Assembly: GCA_028694405.1 (NCBI GenBank)
Contig: JAQUTM010000138.1
Location: forward strand, 1-6,272
Origin: Oscillospiraceae bacterium
GTDB taxonomy: Bacteria > Bacillota > Clostridia > Oscillospirales > Ruminococcaceae
Direction: 5' to 3'
Length of the DNA: 6,272 nucleotides
The notes under the pieces were generated by a model. The model worked only from the letters and a program-made list of their open reading frames with translations. It was not told where the DNA came from and searched no databases. A program made the position numbers and the translations under genes. Below, one piece after another: positions 1 to 5,171 of this stretch. Position 1 is the stretch's first letter. The number at the start of each line of letters is the position of its first letter.

Positions 1-40
1 AAAAGCACAAAGGGTACACTGCCAAAGCAGTATACCCTTT
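1..40 (-). terminator. Rho-independent terminator after rhaD
   Basis: Arms at 9-22 and 27-40 form a 14-bp stem around the 4-nt loop at 23-26. The only imperfect pair is 17/32: on the minus-strand RNA it is a G-U wobble, while on the plus strand it would be a C/A mismatch, so the hairpin is better in the rhaD direction. The stem is followed on the minus strand by a U-rich tail (UGUGCUUUU) that reaches the window edge. It starts 14 nt past the rhaD stop codon and marks the end of the rhaBAD transcript. The plus-strand side also has a T run (44-49), so weak bidirectional activity is possible. Confidence 0.88.
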
Positions 41-54
41 ATGTTTTTTAGTCT

Positions 55-882
55 TTAATTTTCTAAGAATTTTTTGTTCAATGTCACACCAAATTCATCT
101 GCAATGGCACGCAGATTGGCGTCTGTAATGGTTTGACGGATATTTCCTTGTCCTGCACTCATAGCCAGCATATAAATTTGTGCAGATTTTTCAATGGTGT
201 GCATTAAACCAAAGGTAATGTCAAAATCGGGTCCCGAACAGAACAAGCCGTGATGCGCCCAAACGGCGGCGTCAAATTCTTTCATGAGCTTACTGGTTGC
301 CAAAGCAATATCTGCTCCGCCCGGTACCATCCACTCTACAACGCCTACGCCGCCCGGAAAAACAACCGGACATTCTGTGGCACTTTGCCACAAAGCACGC
401 GTAAAATCTTTATCGGTAAGCGGCAGCAAATACGTCATTGCAATTAAGTTTGCGGGGTGCGCATGATAAATCACACGATATGCACCGTCTGTTGCTGCGG
501 CGCGAACGGCATGATTCATAAAATGGGTGGGAAATTCGCTGGTTGGTTTTGCACCGTTTTCCAATCCCCACACAATGCGCCAACTATCTCCTGTCGCATT
601 AATTTCTACGATTCCTATATTTTGGGCAGGGTTTAAAGGCACATTGCGAAAAAACTTACCGGAACCTGTAGTAATAAAATATTCTCCCGCTAAGCTTTCA
701 GCTTGCACACCTATTTTTACCCATTCCCGAGGCTGTGTAAAAAAAGCCTGGCACTGTGCTACTTCCTCAGGTTTCATGCGGTAAGTTAAATTGCCGCCGT
801 TACGCTCATGCCAGCCCTGCTGCCACCCGTCTTCACAGGTGCGTATAAATGCTTTTATAATATCAACTTCAACAATATTCAT
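55..882 (-). CDS. rhaD: Rhamnulose-1-phosphate aldolase RhaD
   Basis: This is a class II, zinc-dependent aldolase (class II aldolase/adducin fold), cytoplasmic. It cleaves L-rhamnulose-1-phosphate to dihydroxyacetone phosphate and L-lactaldehyde, the last step of the rhamnose pathway. The 275 residues match the family length (about 274 in E. coli). The key residues are visible: Zn ligands H140 and H142 in YHAHPAN and H211 in WAHHG, catalytic E116 in TSEFPTH, and E170 in SATECPV. All are shifted by one from the E. coli numbering (E117, H141, H143, E171, H212). The phosphate-binding region NGGNLTYR (28-35) and TTGSGKFFRN (71-80) is present. ATG at 882 follows an AGGAG site (893-897), with a rather long 10-nt spacing filled by an A-rich run. 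It is the last gene of the operon, 22 nt after rhaA, and is followed by a terminator. Function is assigned by family similarity and context. Confidence 0.97.
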   Translation of the reverse strand: MNIVEVDIIKAFIRTCEDGWQQGWHERNGGNLTYRMKPEEVAQCQAFFTQPREWVKIGVQAESLAGEYFITTGSGKFFRNVPLNPAQNIGIVEINATGDSWRIVWGLENGAKPTSEFPTHFMNHAVRAAATDGAYRVIYHAHPANLIAMTYLLPLTDKDFTRALWQSATECPVVFPGGVGVVEWMVPGGADIALATSKLMKEFDAAVWAHHGLFCSGPDFDITFGLMHTIEKSAQIYMLAMSAGQGNIRQTITDANLRAIADEFGVTLNKKFLEN

Positions 883-904
883 TCTTTTTTTTCTCCTCTG
901 TGTT

Positions 905-2155
905 TTAAACGCTGCGTTTGCTTAATACATCTTTTTCGTAGGTTTGAACTGTATCATACCAGCTTTTATCTGCGGGCACTTCTTGACGACGGCAATACTC
1001 TTCCCATATATCTCCAAAAGGCAATGTCTTGCACTCTTCCATCAGCATCATCTTTTCTGTAAAACAGCCATTATCCTGCAAAACTTTTAAGGTTTTGTGA
1101 GGCTGTAACAACGCGTAGAGCAATGCCTTTTGTGCATTTCGTGTACCAATTACCCACGCCGCTATGCGGTTAATGGACGCATCAAAAAAGTCTAACCCTA
1201 TCAGTACCTTATCTAATGCATCATTGCGCACAATTTCTTTCATAATTTCTTTCAGTTCATCTTCAAACAGCACTACATGGTCTGAATCCCATCGAACGGG
1301 ACGTGTTACATGTAGTGGGATTTTATCAAAGAAGCATAGCAATGCGGGAATTTTATCGCTCACCACTTCTGTGGGGTGATAGTGGCCGTTATCAAGTAAA
1401 TTGTAAACACCGGCATGACTTGCCGCATAACTCATGTAAAACTCATTGTTGCCCACGGTATAGCTCTCTACGCCAATGCCAAAAACCTTGCTTTCTACAC
1501 AATCTGTCACGTTGGGCAGCTTCTCCGCAAAAATTTCATCCAAAGCGGATTTTAAGCGCATACGAGGGCCTAACCGGTCTGCCGGAATATCCTTGTAGCC
1601 GTCAGGTATCCAAACGTTATTCAGCACTGTGTCGCCCAAAGCTTCGCCTATGGCTTGTGCTATTTTACGACTGGCAATACAGTGGTCAATCCAAAAACGG
1701 CGTACACTTTCATCGGGAGAAGACAGCGTCAAACCGTCTTTTACCATAGGGTGAGAAAAGCATGTGGGGTTAAAGTCAATACCAAATCCGTTTTCTCTTG
1801 CAAAAGCAACCCAAGGTGCAAATTGCTTATAAGTAATTTTGTCGCGGTCAACCCATTCGCCGCTTTCAAACACGGCATAACATGCGTGCAGATTGATGCG
1901 TTTTTTGCCAGGTATTAGTTGTGTTGCCATTAAAAAGTCTGCTTTCAGCTGTTCAAAATTTGTAGCTTTTCCGGGATAATTTCCTGTCGCTTGAATGCCT
2001 CCCCCGGTGCCCCCTTGTTTTTGGTCAAAACCTGTTACGTCATCGCCCTGCCAGCAATGAATGGAAATTGCTTTATTTGCCACTGTTGCCATGGCAGCTT
2101 CAGGGTCTACACCCAATTCAGCATATTTTTTTTTGCTTTCTTCAAAACGCGTCAT
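905..2155 (-). CDS. rhaA: L-rhamnose isomerase RhaA
   Basis: This cytoplasmic, Mn2+-dependent aldose-ketose isomerase of TIM-barrel fold converts L-rhamnose to L-rhamnulose, the first committed step. Its 416 residues compare with about 419 in E. coli. Long family blocks are intact: HCWQGDDVTGF (33-43), GGIQATGNYPGKA (52-64), FNPTCFSHP (128-136), NVWIPDGYKD (180-189), ESYTVGNNEFYMSYA (230-244), HVTRPVRWDSDHVVL (282-296) and LDFFDASINRIAAWVIGTRN (321-340). The residues corresponding to the E. coli metal/catalytic set (E234, D267, H294, D302, D304, D334) are E221, D255, H282, D290, D292 and D322. The start is ATG at 2155, preceded by AAAGGAG (2164-2170) inside the end of rhaB. The ATG overlaps the rhaB TGA as ATGA (2152-2155), which suggests translational coupling. 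An A9 run encodes K8-K10; it causes no frame problem. Confidence 0.98.
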   Translation of the reverse strand: MTRFEESKKKYAELGVDPEAAMATVANKAISIHCWQGDDVTGFDQKQGGTGGGIQATGNYPGKATNFEQLKADFLMATQLIPGKKRINLHACYAVFESGEWVDRDKITYKQFAPWVAFARENGFGIDFNPTCFSHPMVKDGLTLSSPDESVRRFWIDHCIASRKIAQAIGEALGDTVLNNVWIPDGYKDIPADRLGPRMRLKSALDEIFAEKLPNVTDCVESKVFGIGVESYTVGNNEFYMSYAASHAGVYNLLDNGHYHPTEVVSDKIPALLCFFDKIPLHVTRPVRWDSDHVVLFEDELKEIMKEIVRNDALDKVLIGLDFFDASINRIAAWVIGTRNAQKALLYALLQPHKTLKVLQDNGCFTEKMMLMEECKTLPFGDIWEEYCRRQEVPADKSWYDTVQTYEKDVLSKRSV

Positions 2156-3597
2156 GGTTTAATCTCCTTTATCTCAAACGAATTTTTAATTGCTTGCCTT
2201 GCTTCTAATAGATTTGCATATTCTTTGCCGGCTATCATTTGTACCATTAAATTACCCAGCGCCGTGCCCTCCGTGGGGCCTGCGTAAACAGGAAGTCCTG
2301 TTGCTTTTGCGCAAAGCTCGTTTAAGTAACCGTCTTTGCTGCCGCCTCCCACAATGTGGATACAGGTATACTGTTTACCGGTAAGCCTTTGCAATGTTTC
2401 GATAGCAGCTTTGTACTTGTAGGCCAAGCTTTTGTAAACACACTGCATTATTTGTCCTACGGTTTGCGGCACACTTTGGTTTGTTTCGACACACAAAGAT
2501 TTTACAGCTTCCATCATACTTTCCGGCGCTAAAAAACGTGGGTCATCTACGTCTATTGTACTTGAAAAATCTTTTTCTTGTCTGGCCAGCTTCTCCAATT
2601 CCGCATAGCTATACTGTACATTTGCAGCTGTGCGGTGTTCTTTTCCTTTTATGTATGCAACCCCGTTTAGCTCTCGTCTTACGCTTTGTATCATCCAAAG
2701 CCCCATAATATTTTTTAAGTAACGATAGCGATACTCATATCCGCCTTCATTGGTAAAGTTTTCCGCCATGCTTTGCGGGCTAGTAATCGGGGTTTTGTTT
2801 TCTACACCAAGTAAGCTCCATGTTCCACTGGAAATATACACGGCTGTCTCTGTCCTAGCCGGCACTGCCAAAAAAGCACTGCCTGTATCGTGTGTAGCCG
2901 GCAGCACCACTGCACAGTCAAACCCTATTTGCTGCACAATTTCTTTTTTTAACGTACCTACTGTCGTACCCGGCATTGCTATGGCTGTAAAAATATTTTT
3001 AGGCAAGCCAAGCATGTTTATCAGTTCTTCGTCCCAAAAACCTGTTTTTGCGTTAACAAGTGCAGTGGACGTAGCGTTGGTGTATTCCTGTACCATTTTT
3101 CCTGTCAGTAAATAATGAAAATAGTCCGGTATCATCAGCATATGATAAGCCTGCTGCAACCGGAGAGGATTTTCTTTTTGCAGCGCCAAAAGCTGATACA
3201 CCGTATTAAAGGGTTGATACTGAATACCTGTGTGGCTGTAATGCTGTGCAAAAGTAAGGGTATGCTCTAATTCACTGCGGATATTTTTGGTGCGTCCGTC
3301 GCGATAAGCTACAGCGTCGCTTACAGGGGTTCCATCGCCGTCCACCAGTACAAAATCTACCGCCCAAGTATCAATTCCAAGTGTAACAGGTACTTTATTT
3401 GCAGCTTTACAAGCTTTTAACCCTTGCAAAATGCTTTGCCATAAATGGTTTATATCCCAGCAGTCATGCCCGTTTTTAAGTATTTGTTTGTTGTCAAACC
3501 GATACATTTCCTCTAACACCATGCGTCCGTTTTCCACATGACCTAAAATGTGGCGTCCACTGGAAGCACCAATATCAATAGCAAGATAATATCGCAC
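2152..3597 (-). CDS. rhaB: Rhamnulokinase RhaB
   Basis: This FGGY-family carbohydrate kinase (ASKHA fold, cytoplasmic) uses ATP to convert L-rhamnulose to L-rhamnulose-1-phosphate. With the GTG start at 3597 the protein is 481 residues (E. coli 489). Visible motifs are the N-terminal phosphate-binding loop DIGASSGR (8-15), GIDTWAVDF (74-82), the sugar-side block AYRDGRT (97-103), PATHDTGSAF (233-242) with the presumed catalytic base D237, SSGTWSLLG (256-264), the adenosine motif HIVGGGSKDGYLNEL (414-428), and GPTEGTALGN (440-449). The GTG is chosen because AAAGGGGG (3606-3613) lies 8 nt upstream and the conserved domain begins three residues later. The upstream in-frame ATG at 3654 falls inside a hairpin and adds 19 non-conserved residues. 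This is the first enzyme gene of the operon, coupled to rhaA by a 4-nt overlap. Confidence 0.97.
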   Translation of the reverse strand: MRYYLAIDIGASSGRHILGHVENGRMVLEEMYRFDNKQILKNGHDCWDINHLWQSILQGLKACKAANKVPVTLGIDTWAVDFVLVDGDGTPVSDAVAYRDGRTKNIRSELEHTLTFAQHYSHTGIQYQPFNTVYQLLALQKENPLRLQQAYHMLMIPDYFHYLLTGKMVQEYTNATSTALVNAKTGFWDEELINMLGLPKNIFTAIAMPGTTVGTLKKEIVQQIGFDCAVVLPATHDTGSAFLAVPARTETAVYISSGTWSLLGVENKTPITSPQSMAENFTNEGGYEYRYRYLKNIMGLWMIQSVRRELNGVAYIKGKEHRTAANVQYSYAELEKLARQEKDFSSTIDVDDPRFLAPESMMEAVKSLCVETNQSVPQTVGQIMQCVYKSLAYKYKAAIETLQRLTGKQYTCIHIVGGGSKDGYLNELCAKATGLPVYAGPTEGTALGNLMVQMIAGKEYANLLEARQAIKNSFEIKEIKP

Positions 3598-3605
3598 TGT
3601 ATATT

Positions 3606-3613
3606 CCCCCTTT
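3606..3613 (-). promoter_or_regulatory. Ribosome binding site deciding the rhaB GTG start
   Basis: On the minus strand, AAAGGGGG lies 8 nt before GTG at 3597-3595. No comparable site precedes the longer in-frame ATG at 3654. The site supports a GTG start that gives a protein beginning just before the conserved DIGASSGR loop. Confidence 0.8.
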
Positions 3614-3619
3614 TTTATT

Positions 3620-3648
3620 ATTGTACGCACTGCCTCAACAAATAAAAA
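3620..3648 (-). promoter_or_regulatory. Possible weak rhaBAD promoter
   Basis: On the minus strand, TACAAT (3625-3620) makes a fair -10 box. The hexamer 17 nt upstream, TTTTTA (3648-3643), is a poor -35 box, as expected if an AraC-type activator is required. The predicted transcript start would be near 3613, giving a very short leader that begins at the ribosome binding site. This is a drawback, and the operon may instead be read from the rhaR promoter through the intervening hairpin. It is a tentative call. Confidence 0.3.
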
Positions 3649-3675
3649 GGACACTATTTACAAAAATAGTGTCCT
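3643..3675 (-). terminator. Perfect hairpin with U-tail between rhaR and rhaB
   Basis: Arms at 3648-3659 and 3664-3675 are perfect 12-bp inverted copies (AGGACACTATTT and its complement) around a 4-nt loop. On the minus strand the stem is followed by a U-rich tail (UUUUAUUUGUU), and it begins 12 nt after the rhaR stop codon. The plus-strand side has no adjacent T run, so this is an intrinsic terminator in the rhaR direction. Because it lies only 50 nt before rhaB, it may separate rhaR from rhaBAD, act as a partial attenuator, or double as a protein-binding palindrome. Confidence 0.8.
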
Positions 3676-3687
3676 GAATTGCAAAAT

Positions 3688-4650
3688 TTAATTTTTGTTG
3701 TACCCCTGCAATTTGCGAAACTGCTGTGGGGTACACCCGTGGCACTTAGCAAAGGAACGATAAAAATAGCTGGTGTTTTCATATCCAACCGCAGTAATAA
3801 TATCTGTTACCGAAAGTGGTGTTGTTTGCAGCATTTGCTGGGCAACGGCAAAGCGTTTTTCCATAAGTAATACCCGAAACGATGTGCCCAGCTGGGCTTT
3901 TATCATGCGGCTTACAGCATATTCCGCCAAATTGTTTTGTGCCGCAAAGTAACGCAATGTAGCGTCGGCATAATGTTCTTCTATATATTGTAAAGCGCGT
4001 AAAGCAAGTCCACGAGGAGCATCTCCGCTTATCTCTACATTACCTATCTCCTGTAAAAGGTGCAGCAACAACAACCCCATTGTAATCTCACTCATTTTTA
4101 CATTGGGCTGCCGTTCGCACAGAGCAAACACTAAATTTTCAACTAAATTTTGTACAGGTAATATATCTGCCACGGAAAAATACAAATATTCCTCGGCGCT
4201 TCCCTCGCCCGCTAAACAGTTTATCAGATATTCGCTGATTACATTTTGGGAGTCCATCATATTAAAAGCGGTGTGTAAAAAAGCCGGACGAATAATAAAA
4301 TTTACACCGATGTCTGTCTCTTTTGCAGGCTGTATTTCATGCCATGTATTGCGGCCCAGCAGTAATAGCTCTCCAGCCTTTACACAAATCGCTTTTTCAC
4401 CTACCACATGTGTAATACTGCCGCTGCAAACATACATAATTTCTACAAAATCGTGTTTGTGTCGCGGAAAGGGTGCAAACCTTGTGTGTGGACGTATGTC
4501 AATCTGCTTTTCTGTTCCTAATAAAGCATGGGCATCTACTATATTTTCCCGCTTTGCGCCATAGGTACGCATTTCTACAGATTCTCCCCGCAAAATTTTT
4601 TGCTCTTCCGGCGTAATTACCGAAAGCTTCTGCAATAACTGTGCCTGCAC
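3688..4650 (-). CDS. AraC-family transcriptional regulator, probable rhamnose activator
   Basis: This 320-residue DNA-binding protein has an N-terminal cupin-like sensing domain (about 50-125) with the typical block FPRHKHDFVEIMYVCSG (61-77) and GELLLLGRNTWHEI (93-106). A helical linker follows (about 160-205). The C-terminal AraC/XylS double helix-turn-helix spans about 216-314, with LAEYAVSRMIKAQLGTSF (241-258) in the first HTH and VTDIITAVGYENTSYFYRSF (281-300), then CTPQQFRKL, in the second. AraC regulators of this layout bind a sugar and usually activate adjacent catabolic genes. Position directly upstream of and co-oriented with rhaBAD suggests it senses L-rhamnose or L-rhamnulose (a RhaR/RhaS-like role), but the ligand cannot be read from sequence. 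GTG at 4650 is chosen over ATG at 4734 because an excellent AAAGGAGGT site lies 6 nt upstream, and the longer form would translate that site itself as KGGGK. Confidence 0.9.
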   Translation of the reverse strand: MQAQLLQKLSVITPEEQKILRGESVEMRTYGAKRENIVDAHALLGTEKQIDIRPHTRFAPFPRHKHDFVEIMYVCSGSITHVVGEKAICVKAGELLLLGRNTWHEIQPAKETDIGVNFIIRPAFLHTAFNMMDSQNVISEYLINCLAGEGSAEEYLYFSVADILPVQNLVENLVFALCERQPNVKMSEITMGLLLLHLLQEIGNVEISGDAPRGLALRALQYIEEHYADATLRYFAAQNNLAEYAVSRMIKAQLGTSFRVLLMEKRFAVAQQMLQTTPLSVTDIITAVGYENTSYFYRSFAKCHGCTPQQFRKLQGYNKN

Positions 4651-4656
4651 CTTGCC

Positions 4657-4665
4657 ACCTCCTTT
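4657..4665 (-). promoter_or_regulatory. Strong ribosome binding site deciding the AraC regulator start
   Basis: On the minus strand, AAAGGAGGT is a near-perfect anti-SD match. It is followed by GGCAAG and then GTG at 4650-4648 (7 nt from GGAGG). It fixes the start at GTG and makes the ATG at 4734 unlikely, since the -10/-35 candidate also lies downstream of that ATG. Confidence 0.87.
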
Positions 4666-4683
4666 GCCCTTTTGTTGGCTACA

Positions 4684-4711
4684 ACTATATTCTACTCTAT
4701 GCCTTCGCCAA
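4684..4711 (-). promoter_or_regulatory. Candidate promoter of the AraC regulator gene
   Basis: On the minus strand, TTGGCG (4711-4706) is separated by 16 nt from TATAGT (4689-4684), a 5/6 match to the -10 consensus. The predicted start near 4677 leaves a leader of about 27 nt carrying the strong ribosome binding site. The -35 match is moderate (4/6). A sequence resembling one arm of the rhaR-rhaB inverted repeat lies just upstream of it (4711-4721). Confidence 0.5.
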
Positions 4712-4756
4712 AAGATAGTGTTTTGTTTTTTCAAAAATTTTATATTTAAAACAAGC

Positions 4757-4785
4757 TTGACATATATAGATTATCTATATATCAT
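4757..4785 (+). promoter_or_regulatory. padR operon promoter
   Basis: TTGACA (4757-4762) is a perfect -35 box. Seventeen bases on, TATCAT (4780-4785) is a 5/6 match to the -10 consensus. The start point should be near 4792, about 32 nt before the padR ATG. The spacer is occupied by a perfect palindrome, and the start-point region by a second copy of it, so a repressor bound there would exclude RNA polymerase. Confidence 0.75.
4762..4782 (+). promoter_or_regulatory. Palindromic operator 1 in the padR promoter spacer
   Basis: This perfect inverted repeat has 10-bp arms (ATATATAGAT and its complement) around a single central T at 4772. It fills the gap between -35 and -10. Its 15-bp core (4765-4779) recurs at 4791-4805, differing only in the central base. 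A symmetric site at its own promoter is expected for a dimeric PadR regulator that represses itself; binding by this PadR is an inference. Confidence 0.75.
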
Positions 4786-4790
4786 GTAAG

Positions 4791-4805
4791 TATAGATAAT
4801 CTATA
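4791..4805 (+). promoter_or_regulatory. Palindromic operator 2 at the padR start point
   Basis: This is the second copy of the same element, with 7-bp arms (TATAGAT and its complement) around a central A at 4798. It covers the predicted transcription start and ends just before the ribosome binding site AGGAG (4811-4815). Centre-to-centre distance from operator 1 is 26 bp, about two and a half helical turns. The repetition of the core supports a true operator pair over a chance AT palindrome. Confidence 0.72.
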
Positions 4806-4823
4806 TATAAAGGAGAACGATAT

Positions 4824-5171
4824 ATGGGTATTGATAAAAGCCTGTTAGCCGGCAGTACCACTACACTGGTGCTGAAACTGTTAGAAGAAAAGGATATGTA
4901 CGGCTATGAAATGATTGACACACTTTCCAAAAAGTCTAACCACACCTTTGACCTGAAAGCCGGTACGCTTTATCCAATCTTACACACCCTGGAAAAGAAC
5001 AGCTTGGTGGAATCCTACGAGAAAAAAGCAGAAAACGAACGCATCAGAAAGTATTATCATTTAACCAAAAAAGGCAAAAAAATGTTACAGGAAAAACATC
5101 AGGAATGGGTTATTTACTCTACTGCCGTAAATAAAATTCTTAAGGGAGGCACAGGCTATGCAACCGTCTGA
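4824..5171 (+). CDS. PadR-family transcriptional regulator
   Basis: This 115-residue winged helix-turn-helix protein is the short PadR type, with one wHTH domain and a short C-terminal dimerisation helix. Hallmarks are the start of the wHTH at 6-24, MYGYEMIDTLSKK (25-37), the recognition-helix block AGTLYPILHTLEKNSLV (46-62), the wing with RKYYHLTKKGKKML (75-88), and a C-terminal helix (about 89-107). PadR proteins are usually repressors that often control an adjacent membrane-protein gene and themselves. ATG at 4824 follows AGGAG with 8-nt spacing. The gene overlaps the next one by 14 nt (5158-5171), so the two are made together. The tandem palindromes in its promoter suggest autoregulation. 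The inducing signal is unknown; by analogy with PadR/HAAS pairs, it may come from the helical domain of the partner protein. Confidence 0.93.
   Translation: MGIDKSLLAGSTTTLVLKLLEEKDMYGYEMIDTLSKKSNHTFDLKAGTLYPILHTLEKNSLVESYEKKAENERIRKYYHLTKKGKKMLQEKHQEWVIYSTAVNKILKGGTGYATV

Noticed and set aside
1303..1749. Plus-strand open frame of 148 codons antisense to rhaA
   Set aside because: It lies wholly within a highly conserved, complete rhaA gene, its product has no recognisable domain and is rich in H, C and R, and it looks like a codon-bias shadow.
2126..2134. Run of nine A (minus strand) in codons 8-10 of rhaA as a programmed slippage site
   Set aside because: The frame is intact before and after, the run simply encodes three lysines near the N-terminus, and no alternative product is evident.
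2750..3115. Plus-strand open frame of 121 codons antisense to rhaB
   Set aside because: The hydrophobic composition arises from the reverse complement of conserved kinase codons; no domain or operon context supports it.
3598..3690. Catabolite-repression (cre) box upstream of rhaB
   Set aside because: I looked for the TGWAANCGNTNWCA-type pattern here and upstream of rhaR and saw no adequate match.
4103..4564. Plus-strand open frame of 153 codons antisense to the AraC regulator
   Set aside because: It sits opposite the conserved cupin region of a real gene, has no family resemblance and no convincing ribosome binding site.
4735..4823. Riboswitch or small RNA in the intergenic region
   Set aside because: The dyad symmetry is fully explained by two short AT-only palindromes at the promoter. 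Predicted stems would be weak, and no aptamer-like conserved core or terminator follows.
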